Shown here piece after piece: positions 23,653 to 33,107 of a DNA stretch of 64,000 nucleotides (positions within the stretch are counted from its first letter, which is position 1; every line of letters begins with the position of its first letter). Both the position numbers and the translations under genes were made by a program. The stretch spans positions 79,325 to 143,324 of the forward strand of contig CBDCWW010000008.1 in NCBI GenBank assembly GCA_965223585.1. Direction: 5' to 3'. A model generated the notes under the pieces. The model worked only from the letters and a program-made list of their open reading frames with translations, searched no databases and was not told where the DNA came from. Source of the DNA: CBDCVN01 sp965223585 (GTDB lineage Bacteria > Deinococcota > Deinococci > Deinococcales > Trueperaceae).

Positions 23653-26053
23653 GCAAGATCAACAATTTCACCCTATTCTAAAACGCCAGCTTAAAAAGCT
23701 TGGTTTGAGTGCTGCAAGTGCGCCTAGTAAAGAAACTTGGCAAGATTTTTTGGTTTATACTAATTCAGCTTACCAAGAGGGAGATAAAGACAGGAATTTA
23801 CTCGAGCATTCCTTAGACATTTCATCTCAAGAAATGCAGGAACTTTTTGAACAGTTGCAAAAATCTTCTGAGTCACGTATAGCTCAGGAGAGGAATAAGC
23901 TCGAGGCCGTAATAAATTCCCTTGGTGAAGGGCTTTGTGCTCTAGATAAAAAAGGTTATTTGTTATTTATCAATCCTAGAGGAGAGGCACTTTTAGGCTG
24001 GCAAGCAAATGAACTTCAGGGTAGGTCATTTGTCGAGGCAACACAAATAGACATAGCTTGTGAAATAACTGAGAATCCATCAACAAAATCTATCCTCGAT
24101 CATATACGTGAAGGTAAGTATTACTATAATGATGATGCTTACATGCTGCGTAAAGATGGCACTCACTTTTCTGCGTCTTTTACCCTTAATCCCCTTGCTG
24201 ACTATGGTGCAGTATTAGTTTTTCGTGATATTTCAGAGCGTAAAGAATCAGAGAGGAAATTGCTAGCAAGTGAGGCAAAATTTAGAACTGTTGTAGAAAA
24301 TTCCTTAGATGGTATTTGCGAACTTGCACCGGATGGGACTTTTAAATATCTTAATCCCATTTTAAGACAAGCCATAGGTGATTTGAATTGGCAAGAAAGA
24401 AACTTCTTATCCTTTATTCATCCTCGTGATCGCGATTTAGCTAAGCATGCCTTTGAAGATGTTTTAGCAGGAAAAAAGGGACGGCTTGAGGTACGTACTC
24501 TTAGAACCAAATCTTTACCAACAGCTTACCTAGACGTTTCTATTTCCCCTGAATATAAAGAGGGCAAAATTGTGGGGGCTTATGTGTTTACTCGTGACAT
24601 AACTCAGGAAAAGTATATGGGAGAGGCTTTGTATAAAGCAAGAAATGGCTTGGAAGAACGTGTAAAAGAACGTACGCTTGAACTAGAAGATGCTAAAGGC
24701 AAGCTAGAAGAGGTTAATGAACGACTTGCACACGACAGTTCGCATGATGCTCTTACTAATATACCTAACCGCAAATTTTTCATGGAGAAACTCGCACATA
24801 CTCTTACTCATTATAAGGCTAATGATGGCAAAAGTTTTGCCGTACTTTTTTTGGACCTTGACCGCTTTAAGTTTGTCAATGACAGTTTAGGGCATCCCGC
24901 AGGAGACAAATTACTTGTCGCCATTAGCAAGCGTTTAGCTACTTGTTTAAGGCCTTATGATACTGTAGCTCGTTTAGGTGGTGATGAGTTCACTCTACTT
25001 TTAACGGGAATTGATGATGTCAACGGTGCTATTAACATTGCTAATCGCATTCAAAAGATATTTTTGCATCCTTTTCAAATAGATGGGCACAAAATCCAAA
25101 CCTCGGCCAGTATAGGTATTGTATTTTATAAAGAAGATTATCTAAATCCTGAAGATATGTTGCGTGATGCAGATATTGCTATGTACTGTGCTAAAGAGCT
25201 AGGCAAATCTTGCTATGCTGTTTTTAATGAGAGCATGCGTGAAAACGCTATTACTCAAATGACTCTTGAAAATAATTTACGTGGAGCGATAGAAAGAAAA
25301 GAACTGCAGGTCTTTTATCAACCTATAATGACAGCAGAAAGTCGAGAGCTTACAGGTTTTGAAGCGTTGGTTCGTTGGAATCATCCTAAATATGGCATTA
25401 TTGCACCTGTAGATTTTATTGATTTAGCTGAGGAAACTAGTCTTATTGTTAACATTGATCGTTGGGTATTGCATGAAGCATGCCAACAAATGAGCATTTG
25501 GCAAAAGAACTATGCTACAAAGTCACCATTACAGCTAAATGTTAATATATCGAGCCGCCAATTTGCCCATCCTGGTTTTGTAGAATATATTGATAGAGTC
25601 ATCAGTAAAACGGGTTTTGATCCTTGTAATCTTAGGCTCGAGATTACTGAAAGTATGCTTGTAAGCCAATCTAAAACTGTTGAAAGTGCTATAGAAGACC
25701 TTAAGCAAAGAGGCATTCAACTTCATATTGATGATTTTGGTACAGGTTATTCTTCACTAGGTTACTTGCAGCGCTTTCCTGTTGACGCTCTAAAAATTGA
25801 TCGTTCTTTTGTTAAAGAAATCGCCCAAAATAATGAAAGTAACGAACTAGTAAAAACTATTATTCTTATGGCTAAAAATTTAGGGATTAAAGTAGTTGCA
25901 GAAGGCGTAGAAACCAATGCACAGCTAAATAATCTTAAAGCTTTAGGTTGCGGACATGTTCAAGGATACCTATTTTCTAAACCTATATCTTCTGCTGAAG
26001 TAGAGACTTTTCTAGAGCAAATGGAACCAAGTCTTGTAACTGTATCATTCTAA
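23642..26053 (+). CDS. PAS-PAS-GGDEF-EAL cyclic-di-GMP regulator
   Basis: 803 residues: an N-terminal helical region often found downstream of FIST proteins (residues 1-85), two PAS domains (about 90-205 and 210-335), a coiled linker (ARNGLEERVKERTLELEDAK), then a cyclase domain with an intact active site RLGGDEFTLLL and an EAL phosphodiesterase domain (GFEALVRWNHP, DDFGTGYSSL, ALKIDRSF). Both catalytic motifs look complete, so it may make and break c-di-GMP depending on signal. Overlaps the FIST gene. Confidence 0.94.
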   Translation: MNAEQDQQFHPILKRQLKKLGLSAASAPSKETWQDFLVYTNSAYQEGDKDRNLLEHSLDISSQEMQELFEQLQKSSESRIAQERNKLEAVINSLGEGLCALDKKGYLLFINPRGEALLGWQANELQGRSFVEATQIDIACEITENPSTKSILDHIREGKYYYNDDAYMLRKDGTHFSASFTLNPLADYGAVLVFRDISERKESERKLLASEAKFRTVVENSLDGICELAPDGTFKYLNPILRQAIGDLNWQERNFLSFIHPRDRDLAKHAFEDVLAGKKGRLEVRTLRTKSLPTAYLDVSISPEYKEGKIVGAYVFTRDITQEKYMGEALYKARNGLEERVKERTLELEDAKGKLEEVNERLAHDSSHDALTNIPNRKFFMEKLAHTLTHYKANDGKSFAVLFLDLDRFKFVNDSLGHPAGDKLLVAISKRLATCLRPYDTVARLGGDEFTLLLTGIDDVNGAINIANRIQKIFLHPFQIDGHKIQTSASIGIVFYKEDYLNPEDMLRDADIAMYCAKELGKSCYAVFNESMRENAITQMTLENNLRGAIERKELQVFYQPIMTAESRELTGFEALVRWNHPKYGIIAPVDFIDLAEETSLIVNIDRWVLHEACQQMSIWQKNYATKSPLQLNVNISSRQFAHPGFVEYIDRVISKTGFDPCNLRLEITESMLVSQSKTVESAIEDLKQRGIQLHIDDFGTGYSSLGYLQRFPVDALKIDRSFVKEIAQNNESNELVKTIILMAKNLGIKVVAEGVETNAQLNNLKALGCGHVQGYLFSKPISSAEVETFLEQMEPSLVTVSF

Positions 26054-26343
26054 CTGTGGTTAGATTCCAACTTTCCCTAGGTCCTTTGTATATTATGTTA
26101 AATAAAATGATTTTTTGAAAATAAGATAAGGGGGATTGATAGTAGCATTTATGAATTTTTATTTTTCGCAACTACAATCTAGTATATGCTTAGATAAGCA
26201 ATGCGTTTAATATCTGCACTGTTAGATAAATAGCTTTATAATAATCTTTTGCCAATGCTTAAAACTATATATCATTGCTCTGGCGTTGAAAATTATTTGC
26301 GCTATCTTGATGGTCATAGAGTTGGAAAACAGCCTTTTTACCA
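26054..26343. other. Intergenic region between convergent genes
   Basis: About 290 bp. A plus-strand ORF from 26255 (MLKTIYHCSGVENYLRYL) runs into the end of tex on the opposite strand; it has no ribosome site or recognised family. No clear terminator hairpin seen. Confidence 0.4.
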
Positions 26344-28467
26344 TCAAATGATAGATAGACTTATGCGTTTGCGCTCTATGTCAACTGACAATACCCGCGC
26401 CTGTACTTTTTGATGTACACTTACTACCTCACTAGGGTGTTTTATATAGTGATTAGCAAGTTGACTAATATGTACTAGCCCATCTTGATGTACACCCACA
26501 TCCACAAATGCTCCAAAATTTGTGATGTTAGTGATTATGCCCGGTAGGGTCATGCCTTCTTTTAAATCCTCGAGCTTATCCACATCTTGCGCAAAACTAA
26601 ATTGTTCAAAATTTTCACGGGGGTCACGACCGGGTTTCTCGAGTTCTAGCATTATATCTGTTAAGGTTGGCATTCCTACTGTAGATGTGATATAAGTTTC
26701 AAGATTGATTTGCTGTCTTAAAGTCTTTTCTTGCATAAGTTCTGTGATCTTTACACCTGAATCAGTAGCCATTTTCTCTACTACATCATAACTTTCTGGG
26801 TGTACGCTGCTGGTATCAAGTGGATGTTCCCCATCACGAATGCGAAGAAATCCAGCTGCTTGCTCAAAAGCCTTTGCTCCTAGCCTAGGAACCTCTGTAA
26901 ATTGTACTCTCGTTTTAAAAGGTCCTTTTTGACTACGGTAATCTATAATATTTTGTGCTAAAGCTGGCCCAAGCCCAGATACATACATTAAAAGCTGCTT
27001 ACTAGCTGTGTTAACGTCTACGCCCACAGCATTTACACAACTTATTACAGTATCATCTAAGCTTTGTTTTAACTTGTTTTGATCAACATCATGTTGGTAC
27101 TGCCCAACACCTATAGATTTTGGGTCTATCTTTACAAGTTCTGCTAAAGGGTCCATAAGACGCCGACCTATAGAGATTGCCCCCCTAACTGTTACATCAT
27201 GGTCTGGGAATTCTACTCGAGCTACTTCAGAAACAGAATAAATAGAGGCTCCACTCTCGTTGACCATAACAACTTGTGTAGGTAACTGTAAAGATTGGAT
27301 GAAGCGCTCTGTTTGACGGCTAGCAGTGCCATTGCCAATGGCAATTACTTCAATTTTATGCTTCCTGACTAATTTCTCAATGGTATTTTGAGATTCCCTT
27401 TTTAGTTTTTGTGGGTGGTTGGGGAAAATTGTAGTGTGTTCTAATAGCTGGCCTTGCTGGTCAAGACAAACTACTTTACAGCCTGTTCTAAAGCCGGGGT
27501 CAATTGCCAAAACTCTTTTTTCCCCTATAGGTGCTGCTAGTAATAATTGACGAAGATTATCAGCAAATACTTTAATGGCCCCAATATCAGCTTTTTCTTT
27601 GCTAATTTTACGTATCTCTGTTTCCATAGAAGGTGCTAAAAGTCGTTTATAGCTGTCATGCAAAGCTAGTTTAACTTGCTCAGTGCTGGCACTGTTTCCT
27701 TTTAAGAAGCAGCGCTCTAGACGATAAAGAGCCACCTCTGGTTCAGGTCTAATGGTAACAGAAAGAATCTTTTCGTTTTCAGCTCGCAGTATAGCTAATA
27801 GGCGATGTGATGGCATCTTGCTTAATAATTCTTGCCAATCAAAATAATCTTTATACTTGTTGCCTTCTTGCTCTTTACCTTTGATTATCTTGGCATTGAG
27901 GACGCCTCTACGCAGAAACAGATCCCTCATTTCTTCTCGAGCCCCCTTATCCTCACTAATAAGCTCAGCAATAATATCTCGTGCACCTTGCAAAGCTGCT
28001 TCTATATCAGGTACATCTTTGGTTTCATCTACATACTTTTGAGTTTCTAGGTTAGGATCAAATTGAGGTTTTTGCTCCATTAATTGTTTCGCTAAAGGTT
28101 CTAGTCCTCGGTCTCGAGCTATCGTAGCCCGCGTGCGACGTCTAGGTTTATAGGGCAGGTATAAATCCTCTAATGCTGAAAGTGTATTAGCTGCAGCAAG
28201 GTTTTTTCGTAATTCAGCAGTAAGCAACTCACGCTCTGCTAAAGACTTTATAATGCTTTCACGACGCTGATCTAGTTGCTGGAGCTGCTCCGCTCGGTCA
28301 CGAATAGTGGTCAATTGCACTTCATCTAGACTTCCTGTTGCTTCTTTACGATAGCGTGCAATAAAAGGAATAGTAGCGCCTTCAGTTAGCAAAGTAAGGC
28401 TACTAGTAACCTGCTCAGGAGTTATCTTAAGCTCTTTAGCAATGATGTTTTGGTGTGAAGAAGGCAT
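26344..28467 (-). CDS. tex: Tex, S1 RNA-binding transcription accessory protein
   Basis: A 707-residue protein of normal length: N-terminal helical Tex domain, the YqgF/RNase H-like core (VLAIDPGFRTGCKVVCLD), helix-hairpin-helix repeats (VSGLGPALAQNIIDYR; EVPRLGAKAFEQAAGF) and a C-terminal S1 domain (GIITNITNFGAFVDVGVHQD). It binds nucleic acid and affects transcription elongation and stress tolerance in other bacteria. It starts 3 bp after the metG stop, with its GAGGT ribosome site inside metG, so the two form an operon. Confidence 0.95.
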   Translation of the reverse strand: MPSSHQNIIAKELKITPEQVTSSLTLLTEGATIPFIARYRKEATGSLDEVQLTTIRDRAEQLQQLDQRRESIIKSLAERELLTAELRKNLAAANTLSALEDLYLPYKPRRRTRATIARDRGLEPLAKQLMEQKPQFDPNLETQKYVDETKDVPDIEAALQGARDIIAELISEDKGAREEMRDLFLRRGVLNAKIIKGKEQEGNKYKDYFDWQELLSKMPSHRLLAILRAENEKILSVTIRPEPEVALYRLERCFLKGNSASTEQVKLALHDSYKRLLAPSMETEIRKISKEKADIGAIKVFADNLRQLLLAAPIGEKRVLAIDPGFRTGCKVVCLDQQGQLLEHTTIFPNHPQKLKRESQNTIEKLVRKHKIEVIAIGNGTASRQTERFIQSLQLPTQVVMVNESGASIYSVSEVARVEFPDHDVTVRGAISIGRRLMDPLAELVKIDPKSIGVGQYQHDVDQNKLKQSLDDTVISCVNAVGVDVNTASKQLLMYVSGLGPALAQNIIDYRSQKGPFKTRVQFTEVPRLGAKAFEQAAGFLRIRDGEHPLDTSSVHPESYDVVEKMATDSGVKITELMQEKTLRQQINLETYITSTVGMPTLTDIMLELEKPGRDPRENFEQFSFAQDVDKLEDLKEGMTLPGIITNITNFGAFVDVGVHQDGLVHISQLANHYIKHPSEVVSVHQKVQARVLSVDIERKRISLSII

Positions 28468-28470
28468 GTT

Positions 28471-30369
28471 TTACCTCACCTCGCTGCCACTAGCAATGTC
28501 TCTATCAAGGGTTGAGACTGTTAGATTACTGTCTTTATCTTCAGCTGCTAGAATCATGCCTTGCGACAAAATACCACGTAGTTTTACAGGTTTTAAGTTG
28601 GTTACAATTATAACTTTCTTACCTAGCATTTCTTCTGCCTTATACCACTTACGAATCCCCGAAACAATAGTGCGCTCTTCAGGTCCTAGCCTTACAGTTA
28701 GTACCAAAAGTTTATCTGCTTTAGGATGGTTTTCACATTTGATTATTTCTGCAACGCGTAAATCTAGCTTAGCAAAGTCATCAATACTAACTTCAGGCTT
28801 ATATTCTAAAACTTCTTCTGTAAGTGTTAAAGAGGCATTCAATGCTGTCAAGTCTACTTTGGGGAAAAGTGATTGGCCTTGTGCTGTTTTTGTGCCAGCT
28901 GGTGTTAAACCCCATTTACCTACATCAGCTAAGCTATAATTATTCTCTAAACCAAGTTGCTTAAGAAGTTCCTTAGTTTTACTAGGCATAAAAGGTGATA
29001 ATGCAATAGCAGCACAGCGTAAGGCTTCGGTGCAGTTATAAAGTACAGTGTTTAAACGTTCAGACTTAGTTTCATCCTTAGCAAGTTGCCAAGGTTTGTT
29101 GTCGGCTATATATTTATTGGCTAGTCTTATGGACTCGAGCACTTTCTCAATAGCCCTATCAAAGTGTAAATTATCAAAATGATCGATTAAAACTTCAGGC
29201 AAAGCTGAAAATGCTGCTATTAAATCCTCATCAGCCGTAGTTTTCTCATTGCTAGCAGGTATTACACCATCACAATATTTTCCTAGCATACCTAGAGTCC
29301 GTTGCAAAAGATTACCAAGGTCATTAGCTAAATCAGCATTAATACGTTGAGCCAGTGCCACCTCGCTAAAAGTAGCATCTATACCAAAACTCATATCTCT
29401 TAAAAGAAAGTATCTAAAGGCATCATTACCGTACTTATCTTTGAGGTCTAAAGGTTTAATAACATTACCCTTAGATTTGCTCATTTTTCCTTCGTCAGTG
29501 AGCCAATAACCGTGCACATTAAGATGCTTATAAAGGGGTAAACCAGCACTTTTCAACATAGTAGGCCAGAAGATCCCATGTGGTTTTAAAATATCTTTAG
29601 CTATGAAGTGCTGAGTGTGCTGCCAATAATGCTCATCTAGGTTTTTGCTTTTTAAGGCTGAATAGTAGTTAATAAGCGCATCGAACCATACATAGGTGAC
29701 ATGTGTTTCATCCCAAGGCAAGGGTATACCCCAAGGCACACGCTCTTTTGAGCGGCTAATAGAAAGATCACCTAGTGGCTCACGTAACATTCCCAGCACT
29801 TCATTACGGTAGCGCTCGGGGCGAATAAAATCTGGATTATCCTCTAAAAATTCCCTAAGCCAAGGGCGGTACTTTTCCATACGAAAAAAGTAATTTTCTT
29901 CACTACGATACTCTAATGGTATGTCGTGCTGAGGACACTTACCATTGACTAATTCTTTTTCAGTGTAGTAACGTTCACAGCCCACACAATAAAGACCGGG
30001 GTATTCGCCTAAGAAGATATCACCATTTTCATAGACTCGCTCTAAAATCTCATGCACCACTTTCCTATGGCGTTCCTCAGTAGTACGAATGAAATCATTG
30101 TAGCTAATGTCTAAAGAGTTCCAAGTTTGGCGAAATTTATTAGCAATTTTATCAGTATAGGCTTGTGGGCTTAAACCTGCATCATCAGCAGCTTTTTGTA
30201 TTTTCTCGCCGTGCTCGTCTGTGCCCGTCAAAAAGTAAGTATCATCACCTTTTAGATGGTAAAAACGTGTTACTACATCAACCAGTGTTGTAGTGTAAGC
30301 ATGTCCTATATGAGGCTCAGCATTAACGTAAAAAATAGGTGTTGTGGCGTAAAAGATATTGTTATTCAC
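28471..30369 (-). CDS. metG: Methionyl-tRNA synthetase
   Basis: Charges tRNA-Met. Seen: the HIGH motif as EPHIGHAYTTT, the zinc-type knuckle CVGCERY, the KMSKS loop (GKMSKSKGNV), and a C-terminal Trbp111-like tRNA-binding domain (FAKLDLRVAEIIKCENHPKA). I place the start at the GTG at 30369 (MNNNIFYATTPIFY), which has GGAAGGA upstream; the TTG at 30402 adds 11 residues not found in the family. Full length otherwise; upstream gene of the metG-tex operon. Confidence 0.96.
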   Translation of the reverse strand: MNNNIFYATTPIFYVNAEPHIGHAYTTTLVDVVTRFYHLKGDDTYFLTGTDEHGEKIQKAADDAGLSPQAYTDKIANKFRQTWNSLDISYNDFIRTTEERHRKVVHEILERVYENGDIFLGEYPGLYCVGCERYYTEKELVNGKCPQHDIPLEYRSEENYFFRMEKYRPWLREFLEDNPDFIRPERYRNEVLGMLREPLGDLSISRSKERVPWGIPLPWDETHVTYVWFDALINYYSALKSKNLDEHYWQHTQHFIAKDILKPHGIFWPTMLKSAGLPLYKHLNVHGYWLTDEGKMSKSKGNVIKPLDLKDKYGNDAFRYFLLRDMSFGIDATFSEVALAQRINADLANDLGNLLQRTLGMLGKYCDGVIPASNEKTTADEDLIAAFSALPEVLIDHFDNLHFDRAIEKVLESIRLANKYIADNKPWQLAKDETKSERLNTVLYNCTEALRCAAIALSPFMPSKTKELLKQLGLENNYSLADVGKWGLTPAGTKTAQGQSLFPKVDLTALNASLTLTEEVLEYKPEVSIDDFAKLDLRVAEIIKCENHPKADKLLVLTVRLGPEERTIVSGIRKWYKAEEMLGKKVIIVTNLKPVKLRGILSQGMILAAEDKDSNLTVSTLDRDIASGSEVR

Positions 30370-30480
30370 TCTTTCCTTCCAAGGCCGTACTTTAGTCAAC
30401 AATCAATGAATATAAAACAAAAATAAGGCATTAATACAGTACAGCGCAAGAACCATTATCTTTATTTTGTCATTTTTATT

Positions 30481-30498
30481 GTTACAGCGCAATGTAAC
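30481..30498. promoter_or_regulatory. Palindromic operator candidate between metG and the kinase gene
   Basis: GTTACA (30481-30486) and TGTAAC (30493-30498) form a perfect inverted repeat with a 6-bp spacer, in the divergent intergenic region. Confidence 0.45.
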
Positions 30499-30510
30499 TA
30501 AAAGTACCTT

Positions 30511-30644
30511 TTAGTTATTTCATAATCTTGTAAGAACACATTGTGTTAAATTACTTATATATAGTGAGTGAGTATTTTTAGTCATTTCATAATTTTGTGG
30601 CGGTACCTTATGTTAAATTACTTACATATGTTGACACCTGTTCG
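30511..30644 (+). repeat. 67-bp tandem duplication at the kinase gene start
   Basis: TTTCATAAT-TTGT and GTTAAATTACTTA occur twice, offset by 67 bp (30521/30588 and 30545/30612). The second unit carries the real ATG (30610); the first has GTG at the matching place and ends in a stop after a few codons. A partial duplication of the promoter/start region. Confidence 0.6.
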
Positions 30645-31386
30645 CACCATCGCTAACCACGGACCTGTGCTAATCGAGTTGGCGCAGTGGCAAGACCAGT
30701 TAGTGGTGGTCAAACGTTTAAGGGGTAATTCTGCTCTGCTCGAGGAACGCTTCTTAAGAGAAGGGGAAGTAGCTCAGAAGCTTACCCATCAAAATATAGT
30801 TCCTTTATTATCTATTGAAGAAAAGGCACTGATTTATGCTTATGAAAAAGGTGTCTCTCTAGCTGAAATCATTGATGAGGCTTTACCCAGTTCTAAAAGA
30901 GCCTTAGAAATACTCAGCGATATTTTAAGTGCGCTTGCTTATGCTCATGAGAAAGGCATCATTCACTGTGATGTAAAACCTTCAAACATTATAATTGCTC
31001 CTGATGGCACAGCCTTACTAACAGATTTTGGCTTTGCCAAAGATCTGGATTTAACTAGCATAACTTTACAAGGTACTATGCTAGGTACACCTAATTATAT
31101 GGCCCCAGAACAGTTTAAAGGAAAGCGTACTGATCCACGGAGTGATATTTATAGTGTTGGAGCAGTGCTTTATCATATGCTTACTGGCATACCTCCTTAT
31201 GGTAGACAAGTACTACGTTTCTTGATAGGCGATGATAGCATCCCTTTAAACAAATCACTTTTTGAAAACAGTCCTGTGCTTGAAATTGTTTCTAAATCAC
31301 TGGCCCACAAGTCAGAAGATCGTTACCAATCTGCAGTAGAAATGCGTGAGGAAGTTGAGAGAGTAAAACAGCAGTTAAGTGCTTAG
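30610..31386 (+). CDS. Serine/threonine protein kinase, minimal
   Basis: About 258 residues, a bare Hanks-type kinase with no transmembrane or sensory domain. Seen: the ATP Lys in QLVVVKRLRG, catalytic loop HCDVKPSN, DFGFAKD and APE in YMAPEQF. The usual HRD Arg is Cys, so it is a non-RD kinase that probably does not depend on activation-loop phosphorylation. The glycine-rich loop is poorly formed (NHGPVLIELAQW). Start chosen at the ATG at 30610; the ATG at 30628 is also possible. Confidence 0.88.
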   Translation: MLNYLHMLTPVRTIANHGPVLIELAQWQDQLVVVKRLRGNSALLEERFLREGEVAQKLTHQNIVPLLSIEEKALIYAYEKGVSLAEIIDEALPSSKRALEILSDILSALAYAHEKGIIHCDVKPSNIIIAPDGTALLTDFGFAKDLDLTSITLQGTMLGTPNYMAPEQFKGKRTDPRSDIYSVGAVLYHMLTGIPPYGRQVLRFLIGDDSIPLNKSLFENSPVLEIVSKSLAHKSEDRYQSAVEMREEVERVKQQLSA

Positions 31387-31431
31387 CTAAGCATTAAAAT
31401 CATTCTATTAACTACTAATAACTTTTAATTA

Positions 31432-32259
31432 CTATCTTCTGGATAAGAAAACCTCTTTATCACTTTTTGGTAGTAGGTTTTGTGCTCGAGCACGCTCAAA
31501 AAGTTCTATAACTGAACGCTCTCCAATATCCCCTACATCAAAAGAATAATTATTGACATAAAGGTCAATATGTTTTTGCCTTACCTCTGCTGACATTTCT
31601 TGGGCATGTTTAGCTATATAGGGTTCAACTTCTTTGCTATGTTCATAGCTGTACTGCAAACTTTCCCTTAGAGCTTCTTCAAGTTTATAGAGTAACTCGT
31701 CTGGCAATTTGCGTTTTGCTACAATGCCTCCTAAAGGTAAAAGTAAGCCCGTTTTTTCTTCCCACCACTCGCCAAGATCAAGGTATTTTTTTAAACCATA
31801 TTTGCTGTAGGTAAAGCGGGATTCGTGAATTATTAGTCCAGCGTCTACTTCTGCTCGAGCCACTGCTGGCATTATTTCATCATAGCGGTAATTAACTGTA
31901 ATAATATCATCTGGTTGGGAAAGTTTTAAGAGTAAATTGGCTGTAGTAAGACCACCCGGAATAGCCACTTTTTTCCCTGACAGGGAATGTAATTTGTCTT
32001 TACTAACAATAAGTGGTCCTACTCCTTTACCAAGTGCTCCTCCACTGTGAAGCATCACATAATCTTCCAAAAGGTAGGCATAGGCGTGGTAACTAACTTT
32101 ACTAATGTCTAATTCTTTTTGTTTAGCTAATTGATTTAGGGCCTCAACATCATCTAGTACTATCTGCCAATTAATTTCAGGCACAACTTTATTATGTGCT
32201 AAGGCATAAAAAATAAAGCAGTCGTTTGGACAAGGGGAATAACCAAGAGAAAGCTCCAT
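31432..32259 (-). CDS. mqnD: 1,4-dihydroxy-6-naphthoate synthase (futalosine pathway)
   Basis: 275 residues. Seen: the N-terminal LGYSPCPNDCFIFYAL, GKGVGPLIV and a central LIIHESRFTY with the conserved His, all characteristic of MqnD in a periplasmic-binding-protein fold. It converts cyclic dehypoxanthine futalosine to 1,4-dihydroxy-6-naphthoate in the alternative menaquinone route, used by Deinococcota, Streptomyces and some Epsilonproteobacteria. No other mqn gene is in the window. Confidence 0.92.
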   Translation of the reverse strand: MELSLGYSPCPNDCFIFYALAHNKVVPEINWQIVLDDVEALNQLAKQKELDISKVSYHAYAYLLEDYVMLHSGGALGKGVGPLIVSKDKLHSLSGKKVAIPGGLTTANLLLKLSQPDDIITVNYRYDEIMPAVARAEVDAGLIIHESRFTYSKYGLKKYLDLGEWWEEKTGLLLPLGGIVAKRKLPDELLYKLEEALRESLQYSYEHSKEVEPYIAKHAQEMSAEVRQKHIDLYVNNYSFDVGDIGERSVIELFERARAQNLLPKSDKEVFLSRR

Positions 32260-32295
32260 GATTTTAGTTTAGCCTTTTTGTTATCATAAAACTTA

Positions 32296-32940
32296 ATGTT
32301 GGAATTTGGTTTATTACGCATTACTAAAGAAGATAGAACTATTGTTGGTACAGGTTTCTTGGTGTCCAAGACCCATGTGTTCACCTGTGCTCATGTGGTA
32401 TGTGCTGCTCTAGAAATAGATGCTGCTACTAAAATTCCTCCTGATAGGACAGTAAGACTTAATTTCCCGTTTTTCCCCGGTAACCCAAAGCACCGTGCGC
32501 AAGTAGAAGTTTGGTATCCTGCAAAAGATCAAATGGTTTTAGGTGAACTAGATAACATAGCAGTTTTACGTTTAGAGTCAAGTATTGATGAAGAAGGTTT
32601 TTTTCCCAAAAATGCACAACCACTTCAACTTATCACTGATGAAAACAATATAACGGGTAGATTCAAGGCTTGTGGTTTCCCAAATGGTTCTGACTACGGG
32701 GCAACAGTAGAGGTCAATTTATCAGATGATCCCAAAACTCAGGGTTGGTTACAAGTAAGTGCTTTTCTACAAAGCCAAGCTAGAGTTAAGGGTTTTAGCG
32801 GCGCACCTGTGTGGAGCGAAAGTTTGCATAAAGCAATTGGTATGATGGTGGCTAGTAGAAGTGAAGTACAGGATAAAGGCAGTGCCTATATGATTCCTGC
32901 AAACTTGTTACACAGAGCTTTTCCTCTAAATAACCTATAG
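32296..32940 (+). CDS. Trypsin-like serine protease domain protein
   Basis: 214 residues, one trypsin-like domain with a recognisable triad: His in VFTCAHVV, Asp in LDNIAVLRL, Ser in VKGFSGAPVW (GxSG). No signal peptide, so probably cytoplasmic. Such trypsin-like domains are often fused to or recruited by NTPase conflict systems through effector-associated domains; an EAD1-type protein lies about 8 kb away in array 2, but a link is speculative. Divergent from mqnD by 36 bp. Confidence 0.82.
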   Translation: MLEFGLLRITKEDRTIVGTGFLVSKTHVFTCAHVVCAALEIDAATKIPPDRTVRLNFPFFPGNPKHRAQVEVWYPAKDQMVLGELDNIAVLRLESSIDEEGFFPKNAQPLQLITDENNITGRFKACGFPNGSDYGATVEVNLSDDPKTQGWLQVSAFLQSQARVKGFSGAPVWSESLHKAIGMMVASRSEVQDKGSAYMIPANLLHRAFPLNNL

Positions 32941-33107
32941 AAGCTAGCTGCACAAGTACCCCACAAGACCTGCTTAGCATACATACAACAGACTAAGCTA
33001 GGCCAAATCTGTACATAATAAGCTTCATGAAGTAAGCTAAGGCTAGAAATTAGGTCAAAGCAAAAAAACCTTTGGCATAACTATAAAATTTGTAAGGAGT
33101 AAATACA

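Noticed and set aside
26255..26412. Plus-strand ORF starting MLKTIYHCSGVENYLRYL
   Set aside because: No ribosome site, no family, and a third of it overlaps the conserved end of tex on the other strand.
30646..30657. CACCATCGCTAA as a possible distal att copy of the tRNA 3' end
   Set aside because: Only about 9 bases match the tRNA end and it lies within the kinase gene; chance match.
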